Shown: positions 16,657 through 23,431 of the stretch, one piece after another
How positions within the stretch are numbered: position 1 is the stretch's first letter
How the letters are laid out: the number at the start of each line of letters is the position of its first letter
DNA from: an uncultured Bacteroides sp.
GTDB lineage: Bacteria > Bacteroidota > Bacteroidia > Bacteroidales > Bacteroidaceae
Assembly: GCA_900546355.1 (NCBI GenBank)
Contig: URCM01000033.1
Span: forward strand, 1 to 27,637
Direction of reading: 5' to 3'
Length of the DNA: 27,637 bases
Position numbers and translations under genes: made by a program
The notes under the pieces: model-generated
Databases searched by the model: none
The model's input: the letters and a program-made list of their open reading frames with translations, nothing else
What the model was told of the DNA's origin: nothing

Positions 16657-17502
16657 TCAGTCCTGAGGAACAAGACGCATTCCTCCTTCTTCCAAAACAA
16701 TCAGACGCTTCTTGTATAAATCGCCTACCGCTTTCTTAAATGTTTTCTTGCTTACCCCGAATGCATTGTAAATCACAGCCACATCGGTCTTATCGTTCAA
16801 ATCCGTATATCCGCCTTGACTTTCGATATACCGCAACAAAGTTTCCGCAAAATCATCTATTTTTTTATAACCGCCCTTCTGTAACTCCAAATCTATTTTC
16901 CCATCCTCACGCACTTGCTTGATATAAGCCCGCAACTGCTTGCCAGGTTGCAAAGGCTGGAATATCTCGTTATGATACAACATACCGCCAAACTTATTGT
17001 CAACAATCACCTTGTATCCCAAATCAGTGCGTTGCCATACCAGGATATCCACTTCTTCTCCTGGCTCATACTCCGGACGGTCTTTCGACAAAAAACGTTC
17101 CACTTTGGCAGAGGCGACAATGCGATAACTCTCTTCATCGATGTAAGCATAAACCATATATTTGCCTCCTTTCACCATCTTGGCTTTTTGCTCCCGATAG
17201 GGCACGAACAAATCTTTCATCAACCCCCAATTCAAGAATGCGCCAAACTGGTTGACCCATGCCACTTCCAGACAAGCGAATTCGCCTACCTGCACGTACG
17301 GCTCAAGCGTAGTAGCTACCAACCGTTCATCCATATCCAAATAAATGAAAACGTTCAGCATATCGCCCGGCACACAACCTTCGGGTACATAACGTTTGGG
17401 CAACAAGATTTCGCCATCCTCATCACCATCCAAATAGACACCGAAGTCTACCTCCTTCACGACTTCCAACTGATTATATTTTCCTAACCGTATATGACTC
17501 AT
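16657..17502 (-). CDS. CvfB-like S1-domain RNA-binding protein
   Basis: A 281-residue protein of the CvfB family: tandem S1-type OB folds followed by a winged helix. N-terminal S1 features are GVYLDGDEDGEILLPKRYVP. A second OB unit runs from LEVAWVNQFGAFLNWGLMKDLFVPYREQ, a third from GYKVIVDNKFGGMLYHNEIF. The C-terminal 60 residues (GGYTDLNDKTDVAVIYNAFGVSKKTFKKAVGDLYK region) fit the winged helix. In Staphylococcus, CvfB affects virulence gene expression; here a general RNA-linked regulatory role is inferred. The start at 17502 is chosen because a longer frame (to 17541) begins upstream of the predicted promoter box (17526-17519). Confidence 0.88.
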   Translation of the reverse strand: MSHIRLGKYNQLEVVKEVDFGVYLDGDEDGEILLPKRYVPEGCVPGDMLNVFIYLDMDERLVATTLEPYVQVGEFACLEVAWVNQFGAFLNWGLMKDLFVPYREQKAKMVKGGKYMVYAYIDEESYRIVASAKVERFLSKDRPEYEPGEEVDILVWQRTDLGYKVIVDNKFGGMLYHNEIFQPLQPGKQLRAYIKQVREDGKIDLELQKGGYKKIDDFAETLLRYIESQGGYTDLNDKTDVAVIYNAFGVSKKTFKKAVGDLYKKRLIVLEEGGMRLVPQD

Positions 17503-17518
17503 AAAAATAATTTTGATG

Positions 17519-17526
17519 CAAAGATA
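17519..17526 (-). promoter_or_regulatory. Predicted -7 box for the CvfB-like gene
   Basis: TATCTTTG on the minus strand lies 16 bases upstream of the ATG at 17502. It decides against the longer start at 17541. A weaker divergent box (TATCTTAG, plus strand, 17550-17557) may serve the endonuclease-fold gene. Confidence 0.5.
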
Positions 17527-17618
17527 GGAAGTTTTTTCCATTTATTTCGTATCTTAGCCGAATAGAAGAACGCTCCTTCGGAAAAACAGATGTATCAAAC
17601 CATTTTAAACGAACCGTT

Positions 17619-18470
17619 ATGAAAAAACTATTCTTATTAGCCGTCACGATTGCATCGGCATTTCTATCCCCACTGTGTCAAGCACAAACTGTTACATGGG
17701 CCACATTCAATATCCGATACGATAATCCGGCCGATCAATCGAACAACTGGCAATTCCGCAAAGACACGGTCACCCGATTCATCAAGACGCAAGACATGGA
17801 CATCGTAGGGATGCAGGAAGTATTGCACAATCAATTGGAAGACCTGCTGCAACGCCTTCCGGGCTATAAATCTATCGGAGTAGGACGAGACGACGGGAAA
17901 ACCAAAGGCGAATATGCTCCTATATTATATAAGGAAGACAGATTCGAAGTATTAGACAGCAATACGTTCTGGCTCTCGCAATATCCTGACAGCATAGGGT
18001 TTATCGGATGGGACGGAGCCTGCACACGCATTGCAACCTGGGCGAAAATGAAAGACAGGCAAAGCGGAAAAATCTTTATGGCAGTCAACACACATTTTGA
18101 CCATGTCGGTGTTACTGCCCGACGGGAAGGCGCTTTGCTGATTATCCGGAAAATAAAAGAAATAGTAGGCGACCGCCCCGCGGTACTGACGGGCGACTTC
18201 AACGTAAACGACCAATCGGAAGCTTACCGCACCATCACCACCAATCCGTTTGTACTGAAAGACGCTATGAAGATTGCCGATAAACGGATGGGAGTAGACT
18301 ACACCTTCCACAACTTCGGACAAATCCCTTCGGAGCAATGCGAGAAAATCGACTTCATTTTTGTTACCCCACAAATAAAAGTACTCGATAGTTTCATCCC
18401 GAAAGAAGCGGCACCGGAAAGCAAATTCCTGTCCGACCACAATCCGCAAATCGTACACCTTATATTATAA
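17619..18470 (+). CDS. Secreted endonuclease/exonuclease/phosphatase-fold hydrolase
   Basis: A 283-residue protein of the DNase I-like metal-dependent hydrolase superfamily, exported: residues 1-23 form a signal peptide ending LCQAQ. Active-site elements are complete: Asn31 (TFNIRYD), Glu67 (GMQEV), His159 (NTHFDHVG), Asp193 and Asn195 (TGDFNVN), and Ser272-Asp273-His274 (LSDHNPQI). Bacteroidetes relatives act on phosphodiesters or sugar/lipid phosphates; the substrate here cannot be read from sequence. The AraC-type gene begins 26 bases after its stop, so they are probably co-transcribed and functionally linked. Confidence 0.88.
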   Translation: MKKLFLLAVTIASAFLSPLCQAQTVTWATFNIRYDNPADQSNNWQFRKDTVTRFIKTQDMDIVGMQEVLHNQLEDLLQRLPGYKSIGVGRDDGKTKGEYAPILYKEDRFEVLDSNTFWLSQYPDSIGFIGWDGACTRIATWAKMKDRQSGKIFMAVNTHFDHVGVTARREGALLIIRKIKEIVGDRPAVLTGDFNVNDQSEAYRTITTNPFVLKDAMKIADKRMGVDYTFHNFGQIPSEQCEKIDFIFVTPQIKVLDSFIPKEAAPESKFLSDHNPQIVHLIL

Positions 18471-18496
18471 ACAATATATACAAAAGACAAAGTGAC

Positions 18497-19348
18497 ATGA
18501 AACAACAAAATCAAACAGAAGACCTTACCGACCCGATGAAAATGATATTCAACTACAACAACATTTTCTTCAGCTTCTTTTACGACGATACCAGCGGATG
18601 CACCCACCGCTCGCGCGAATTTGCCATGAACTACGTCTATTCGGGCGAAATGCTCCTCGATAACGGCAAGGAACAGATACACGTGGGCAAAGGCGAATGC
18701 GTCTTCATCCCCCGCGACCATCACATCACCCTATACAAACGCACCGCCGACGGGGAAAGGTATTGCGGCATCTTCCTGATGTTCACCCGCCATTTCCTGA
18801 AGGAGATGTATGCGAAATTCGAGCAATACAAAGCGCCTGTCAACACCCCGAAACTGGACTCCGGAGTCATCAAATTGCCCAAAACGGCTGAAATAACCAG
18901 CCTCTTCGCCTCGATGACCCCCTATTTCGACCCGAACGTAAAGCCGCAGGACGACTTCATGCAGCTGAAGCTACAAGAGGGACTGCTCGCCCTGCTCCAC
19001 ATCGACAAGCGTTTCGCCCCTACCCTGTTCGACTTCAACGAGCCATGGAAAATCGACATCCTCGACTTCATGAACAAGAACTACATGTACGAGTTTACGG
19101 TAGAAGAGCTGGCGCATTACACCGGGCGGAGCCTTGCCACCTTCAAGCGCGACTTCAAGAAGGTGAGCGACCTCACCCCCGAAAAGTGGCTCATCCGGAA
19201 ACGGCTGGAGGTGGCATACACCCTGATGAAGGAAGGGAGGCGGAAGATAGCAGACGTATATACCGAGGTAAGCTTCAAGAACCAATCCCACTTCTCGTCC
19301 GCCTTCAAGAAGCTCTACGGCGTATCGCCCACCGGCATTTCCGCTTGA
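18497..19348 (+). CDS. AraC family transcriptional regulator
   Basis: A 283-residue regulator. Residues about 1-160 resemble a cupin-type sensor domain (MNYVYSGEMLLDNGKEQIHV, then GECVFIPRDHHITLYKR). The C-terminal 100 residues hold two helix-turn-helix units (FTVEELAHYTGRSLATFKRDFKK and IADVYTEVSFKNQSHFSSAFKKLYG) in the AraC pattern. It sits 26 bases behind the secreted hydrolase gene. The second half of the gene is richer in G+C than the hydrolase gene. The ligand is unknown; no operator could be identified. Confidence 0.9.
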   Translation: MKQQNQTEDLTDPMKMIFNYNNIFFSFFYDDTSGCTHRSREFAMNYVYSGEMLLDNGKEQIHVGKGECVFIPRDHHITLYKRTADGERYCGIFLMFTRHFLKEMYAKFEQYKAPVNTPKLDSGVIKLPKTAEITSLFASMTPYFDPNVKPQDDFMQLKLQEGLLALLHIDKRFAPTLFDFNEPWKIDILDFMNKNYMYEFTVEELAHYTGRSLATFKRDFKKVSDLTPEKWLIRKRLEVAYTLMKEGRRKIADVYTEVSFKNQSHFSSAFKKLYGVSPTGISA

Positions 19349-19407
19349 TGGATGGGTATAGTCAATCAGAAATGAATTGCAAAAAGAAGTGCGTGTATTC
19401 TTTGATA

Positions 19408-19535
19408 GAACACAGAGACACAGAGGCACGGAGGATAAATATAAGAGAAGACAAAGCGCACAGAGCCAGTTTTTCTCCGTGCGCTTTGTTCCCTCTCTAA
19501 AAATAAAAACTCCGTGCCTCTGTGTCTCTGTGTTC
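19408..19535. repeat. Nested inverted repeat after the AraC-type gene
   Basis: Perfect 26-base arms lie at 19408-19433 (starting GAACACAGAGACACAGAGG) and 19510-19535. Inside, a second pair of 15-base arms (19451-19465 and 19475-19489, one mismatch) surrounds a nine-base loop. The whole element folds as one long interrupted hairpin, 60 bases beyond the AraC stop and 63 bases beyond the smalltalk stop, so it may end transcripts from both sides. Confidence 0.88.
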
Positions 19536-19597
19536 CATTTCATTTTCCGCATTTACTATAAAAGTACAGATTAATCCCCCTACAGGTATTTGAACGC

Positions 19598-19699
19598 TTA
19601 CATGCACGAGGTCACTCCCAGCGAAGTCCCGATAGCGGTAAGGATGGTAATCAAGGTCTGAATCACAATCCCCCAAATGTTTTTCTTCTTGTTGTCCAT
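19598..19699 (-). CDS. Smalltalk-type small protein
   Basis: A 33-residue ORF, too short for most gene finders: MDNKKKNIWGIVIQTLITIL, then TAIGTSLGVTSCM and TAA. A Lys-rich N-terminus is followed by a hydrophobic stretch of about 20 residues (8-28) that could span or insert in a membrane. It strongly resembles the Bacteroidetes 'smalltalk' family, found repeatedly just downstream of HU-like DNA-binding genes, as here. No Shine-Dalgarno sequence is present, normal for this group. Function is unknown. The match is from memory of the family pattern, not a search. Confidence 0.75.
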   Translation of the reverse strand: MDNKKKNIWGIVIQTLITILTAIGTSLGVTSCM

Positions 19700-19736
19700 A
19701 ATAGAAATAGTTTAGTTAAGTTAGTTGATGGTAAAA

Positions 19737-19857
19737 ATAGCACACAGATAACACAGAAGTACACAGAGAAACACAGATTTATTTTTCTATGCAGACACAG
19801 CGCAGCCCCAAATTTATCTGTGTAAATCTGTGTACTTCTGTGTCATCTGTGTGCTAT
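19737..19857. repeat. CACAGAT-type inverted repeat between the HU-like and smalltalk genes
   Basis: Arms of 42 bases (19737-19778 and 19816-19857) are reverse complements at 38 positions. Both consist of ACACAGAT-like units (left arm begins ATAGCACACAGATAACACAG). Related sequence occurs at 61-103 and 27581-27637. It fills nearly all of the 164-base gap between the two genes. Confidence 0.88.
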
Positions 19858-19863
19858 CCGGAA

Positions 19864-20355
19864 TCACACACCCGTTTCTTCCGGAGTGCTCGGCTTGCGC
19901 TTCGCCGCTTCCAGGTTGACGGTCGCCTCGCCCGCCTTCTCCGCCTTCAGCGTAGCCGCCTGAGCCACACGGCTTGCCACGGGGTTGAACACCGCACGGT
20001 CGCGTAGTCCCTCGAAGTCCTTGCCCGGCGTGAACACCACGCTGACGCCCTTGATGTTGGCGGCGGTGAATTCCTCCTGCGACGCAGCCCCCTCGGTATT
20101 GAGCGACACGAAGAAGTCGCCCAGTGCGCCCAGCTGCACCTTCTTGCCGTCCAAAAGCATCTCCACGAGGCACTCGCACATGTCGAGTATCACGCCCTGC
20201 ACCGTGCCGCGCGAGAACACCCCGTTGTGCTCCGCAATGTGTCGTACAAACTTGTCGAAAGTCATCAGTTCGCGCATCTGCGCCCGTGCATACGCTTTTG
20301 CCGTACCCTCCTCGTCCAGCGAGGGAGTCATCATGTAAGTAGAATAGTCAATCAT
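19864..20355 (-). CDS. HU-HIG-like DNA-binding protein
   Basis: A 163-residue protein with an HU/IHF-fold-like core of the Bacteroidetes histone-like group. Residues about 20-115 contain FDKFVRHIAEHNGVFSRGTV, VEMLLDGKKVQLGALGDFFV and later VVFTPGKDFEGLRD, which follow the helix pair, saddle and end strand of such proteins. The C-terminus (about 125-163) is Ala/Glu/Lys-rich, probably helical then disordered (KRKPSTPEETGV). Related genes often sit beside surface polysaccharide or fimbrial loci with a smalltalk ORF downstream, as here. A role in local chromosome structure or regulation is inferred, not shown. Confidence 0.82.
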   Translation of the reverse strand: MIDYSTYMMTPSLDEEGTAKAYARAQMRELMTFDKFVRHIAEHNGVFSRGTVQGVILDMCECLVEMLLDGKKVQLGALGDFFVSLNTEGAASQEEFTAANIKGVSVVFTPGKDFEGLRDRAVFNPVASRVAQAATLKAEKAGEATVNLEAAKRKPSTPEETGV

Positions 20356-20373
20356 AGTAGTTTAGTTTTAGTT

Positions 20374-20454
20374 CAATTGACAATTGACAATTGATAATTG
20401 ACAATGAATAGCCGGCATCGTAATTGTCAATTGTCCATTGTCAATTGTCAATTG
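20374..20454. repeat. CAATTGACAATTG-type inverted repeat in the HU-like gene leader
   Basis: Arms of 32 bases at 20374-20405 (CAATTGACAATTGACAATTG...) and 20423-20454 are reverse complements except at two positions, with a 17-base loop. Each arm is itself built of tandem AATTGAC-like units. The element lies between the predicted HU-like promoter and its start codon. Confidence 0.9.
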
Positions 20455-20485
20455 CAAAGTTACGCAATCCGCTTCACGTGGCAAT
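20455..20485 (-). promoter_or_regulatory. Predicted promoter for the HU-like gene
   Basis: On the minus strand ATTG (20485-20482, one base off TTTG) and TAACTTTG (20462-20455) are 19 bases apart. Transcription would start at about 20448, inside the first arm of the adjacent inverted repeat, giving a leader of roughly 90 bases that is mostly hairpin. Confidence 0.55.
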
Positions 20486-20531
20486 GGATTTGAAACGGGT
20501 GGGTGTAAAAATCTGTTAACGGAAAGAATAA

Positions 20532-20559
20532 AACCGGTGCGCATCCCTGCGAACCGGTT
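20532..20559 (-). terminator. Likely terminator of the fimbrial operon
   Basis: Read on the minus strand, AACCGGT-T-CGCA pairs with TGCG-C-ACCGGTT around a short loop and is followed by TTTATTCTTTCC. It lies 84 bases past the large fimbrillin stop. A second small hairpin (GTAGGGA/TCCCTAC, 20586-20603) lies between. The rest of 20486-20642 shows no gene. Confidence 0.6.
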
Positions 20560-20642
20560 CTGGATTACTAATTTAAGTAAAATGTGTAGGGACGCTTCCC
20601 TACGGGTTTTGATAGAGATATAAAATGCTTAATTGCCTGTCC

Positions 20643-23312
20643 TTATTCACGGATGGGACGCACGGGGCGTGCCATGGTCTGGGCACCAGGGAATTGGTAT
20701 GTATAGGTGTTTGCACCGTCCCTGATACACAACGAGTGGCCGAGTATAGTACCTATACTGTTTGTGACTCCATAGCAAGTCCAATAATACACACCGTCCA
20801 TCGCCCACAAGCCTCCTTCTTCTATTCCGTCAATTCCCGATTTCCGGTCGACCCGTTGCCCTGTAGCGGTTAAGGGTATTGTAATACCGGCTGAGTTTAT
20901 GCGCACTTCGTATTGTACGCCGGGGGTCACGATGCGGCCGTTCAACGTACCTCCACTTGATGCTGCATTGCCGTTCACAAACCGTGCGAACGCTTTCGAG
21001 GGCGGTATCTTAAACCCACGGGGCGACGGGTCGTATAGCGTTTTGGTGGGGTTCGTTATATTGGGATTCTCCGGCGAATTCGTATTCCACAGGTTGTAGA
21101 TAGGAGTGGACAACCAGCAATAATACGTGCTTGTCGTAGTGTAGAACACGTTCGGATGCTGGATAGCCTCGCCCAATGTTACGTGTTTCGCGCTTGTATT
21201 GTATCCGTATCCGTCTTGCCCCACTTCGTGAAGGCGGTAATCGTCTTTGTCGTGCAGTTCCCTGTTCTTCAATGCCACCATCGGGTCTTTACGTCCCCAT
21301 TGGTAATACGTAGAGCCTGCGTCTTTGTAGTCGAAATGGTCTCCCTTCTGCACTACATTCAGCGTGCGGACCGTGCCAGTTCCGTTTTGCGTGAAGGTGA
21401 AGGCAAAGTTACGTTGGTTGTAATACACCTGCTTGCCGTCTATCCAGCCCAAGTTGCAAGGCATAAGGTAGTAATGGGTGCTTTCGTTCCAGCCTTCCAC
21501 GTCATGCGTCGCGTTCACATTGCGTTCGGTCACCCAGATATGCCAGCTCCACATGATGTTGTTGCTGGCATCACGTACCGCCAGTACGGCGTTGGCTTGT
21601 TGCGTATAGTTGGGGTCGAGCGTAAAGACAAGGTAATCACCCTCTTTGTGTACATTCTTAAACATATAGAAACCGTCGCTCCACACCAGGCAACAATTGT
21701 CCGTGCCCTTTATCCACGGGTCGGTTATCGTGTTATTCTGATAATCCTTGAAATTGCCGTTGAATGCCGGATTGTTTTTTGCTCCGTTCTTCAGTCCGTT
21801 TCCATACACCAAGGGGAGTTTATAGGTACCTACGGCATTTACCACGTAGCAATTGGCTGTAGTCATCACGCCGTCCTCGCCGTTGTCCGTAGCCAGGTTA
21901 TAGGGCTTCTCTGGTGTTCCTTTCGCTTTGCTTTCGTCCTGAAGCTGTTTGTCGCCATCGTAAGTGGTATGCAGGATGGTCTCTATGACTTGGATGGAGT
22001 GATTCGTACCCGCTTCATCGGCAGACCCTGCGCCCGTATCGGTAAACGCTAACTGGATGTCGCTCCAGTTTTTGTTTTCAGTTTTATTTGTTTCGAAGTC
22101 AGTCTCCGTACACGCCGTATTCACCGCACTCCATGCCACCGGTTGCCTCTCGTTGTAATTCCCCCTTCGGTAGCGGTAGCTCTTCACGTTATACGTCTTT
22201 TGGGTTTCGCCGAGAGCTAAGGTGATGTCGGAAGTCACTTCGAATTCGTATACCCAGTTGATTGACTCGGTGGAGATGGCGTAGGTGTATATCTTGCCCG
22301 CTTCCCATGCGCCGGTCTGCGCCAGCGAGCCGGTCAGGGTGAACTCGCCTTCACTGGTGGTTACGCCCACTTCCACCGTTACGCCCTCCAGCGTTTGCGG
22401 AATCATCATGAAGGTGGTTTCGGGCTTCTCGTCGGTGATGGGCTGGGTGTTTTCGCCCTCGCTATTATTCAGCGTCACGTTAAATGTTTCCGAGAAATCC
22501 CGCTTATCTCCGGTTGTCGTCCATGCGAAGGTGCCCGTATCGCCATCGTAGGTGTAGGTGCACAATCCTTGCCCGTACAAGCCTCTCAGGGTGATGGAGG
22601 TGACGGTGCACGGCGTCACGTTCTTTGCCACGAACTTCACGCCGGCAAGGGCATGGTGGAACCTGAGGGGCACGGTGCCGTTCTCGGATGACGCCTTGCT
22701 GCACGCTTTGTGGGTGAACAAGATGTCGGGCTGGGCGGTGGCTTGGTCGGGCACGGTATGGCTGAACGTGATGTTTTTTGCGTTTTGATTAATTGTCATA
22801 TTGTCACCGTAACCGTCACCGGTGCTGCTGTATGGGGCGTAGGCATAGAAGTTGAGGGTTTCCTCGGCGGGCCAGAAGTAGGTCTCGCCGGTAGTCCACA
22901 GGTTTCCCGATGCGCTCGTCACCTTTTCGTTCGGCATGAACAGCCTGCCGTCGTCGGTATAGGCGGTCACGCCGAAACTCCCGCACACGTCCTTGAAGTC
23001 CTCCTCCGTCGTCACTGGCACGCCTCGTGTTTCTTCTTTTTGCGGGGCGGAAGGGACGGAGCGGTTTTCTTCCGCCCACGGGTGCAGGTAGAGCGTGTCG
23101 CGCCCTCCGGGGAAGGGCAATACGATGGGCTTATCGTCGGCTTCCGAGGCACGTCCTTCGGCGGTGTTTTCGGCAAGGGTGGTGATGCCGAACCCGATGG
23201 CGTTGCCGTTCGTGCCTCGCCCGCCCGTCAGGTCGTCTTGCGTGCACGATGCCGCGGCAAGGGCAACCGCCCCTGCCATCCCTATCTTCTGAAACAGATG
23301 TCGTGTATTCAT
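20643..23312 (-). CDS. Large fimbrillin-family lipoprotein, candidate tip subunit
   Basis: An 889-residue predicted lipoprotein: signal MNTRHLFQKIGMAGAVALAAASC with Cys23 as lipid site. Residues about 95-370 resemble a fimbrillin (Mfa-like) domain: TYFWPAEETLNFYAYAPYSS, FHHALAGVKFVAKNV, TFMMIPQTLEGV. A middle region (about 380-640) is beta-rich and unassigned. The C-terminal third has YYQWGRKDPM, DPSPRGFKIPPS and a closing ARPVRPIRE, typical of FISUMP-like C-terminal domains in large Bacteroides surface proteins. The start at 23312 is chosen over 23366 because GGAGG lies eight bases upstream, unusual for this group, and the signal peptide begins there. Size, domain make-up and last place in the operon suggest a tip adhesin; this is inferred. 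Confidence 0.82.
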   Translation of the reverse strand: MNTRHLFQKIGMAGAVALAAASCTQDDLTGGRGTNGNAIGFGITTLAENTAEGRASEADDKPIVLPFPGGRDTLYLHPWAEENRSVPSAPQKEETRGVPVTTEEDFKDVCGSFGVTAYTDDGRLFMPNEKVTSASGNLWTTGETYFWPAEETLNFYAYAPYSSTGDGYGDNMTINQNAKNITFSHTVPDQATAQPDILFTHKACSKASSENGTVPLRFHHALAGVKFVAKNVTPCTVTSITLRGLYGQGLCTYTYDGDTGTFAWTTTGDKRDFSETFNVTLNNSEGENTQPITDEKPETTFMMIPQTLEGVTVEVGVTTSEGEFTLTGSLAQTGAWEAGKIYTYAISTESINWVYEFEVTSDITLALGETQKTYNVKSYRYRRGNYNERQPVAWSAVNTACTETDFETNKTENKNWSDIQLAFTDTGAGSADEAGTNHSIQVIETILHTTYDGDKQLQDESKAKGTPEKPYNLATDNGEDGVMTTANCYVVNAVGTYKLPLVYGNGLKNGAKNNPAFNGNFKDYQNNTITDPWIKGTDNCCLVWSDGFYMFKNVHKEGDYLVFTLDPNYTQQANAVLAVRDASNNIMWSWHIWVTERNVNATHDVEGWNESTHYYLMPCNLGWIDGKQVYYNQRNFAFTFTQNGTGTVRTLNVVQKGDHFDYKDAGSTYYQWGRKDPMVALKNRELHDKDDYRLHEVGQDGYGYNTSAKHVTLGEAIQHPNVFYTTTSTYYCWLSTPIYNLWNTNSPENPNITNPTKTLYDPSPRGFKIPPSKAFARFVNGNAASSGGTLNGRIVTPGVQYEVRINSAGITIPLTATGQRVDRKSGIDGIEEGGLWAMDGVYYWTCYGVTNSIGTILGHSLCIRDGANTYTYQFPGAQTMARPVRPIRE

Positions 23313-23349
23313 TTCCAATTCCTCCGTAAAAAGTTTTTTTGAATATGGT

Positions 23350-23382
23350 GGCTGGGTAGGGAACATTCAACCCCGCCCAGCC
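23350..23382 (-). promoter_or_regulatory. Hairpin between the two fimbrillin genes
   Basis: GGCTGGG (23350-23356) pairs with CCCAGCC (23376-23382), and an inner GGG/CCC adds to the stem. It lies 50 bases after the smaller fimbrillin stop and just before the Shine-Dalgarno-like site of the larger gene. No U-run follows directly, so partial termination or mRNA-end protection is more likely than a full stop. Confidence 0.55.
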
Positions 23383-23431
23383 TGTGTAATTAAATTAAGA
23401 AGTATATATTCCCGCAACAAAACACGTTGGC

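Noticed and set aside
17503..17541. Longer N-terminus for the CvfB-like protein
   Set aside because: The added 13 residues (MEKTSYLCIKIIF) would begin upstream of the predicted transcript start and are not part of the S1 fold.
21156..22052. Open frame of 298 codons on the plus strand inside the large fimbrillin gene
   Set aside because: It is fully antisense to a fimbrillin with clear domain features and shows no family resemblance or start signal.
22798..22825. CACCGTAACCGTCACCGG inside the large fimbrillin as a copy of the GGTTAC repeat
   Set aside because: It encodes a Gly/Asp-rich loop (TGDGYGDN), and a similar coding stretch occurs in the other fimbrillin. The likeness to the intergenic repeat is probably coincidental.
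23313..23366. Longer N-terminus for the large fimbrillin
   Set aside because: It would place 18 residues before a standard lipoprotein signal peptide, and the Shine-Dalgarno-like site points to 23312.
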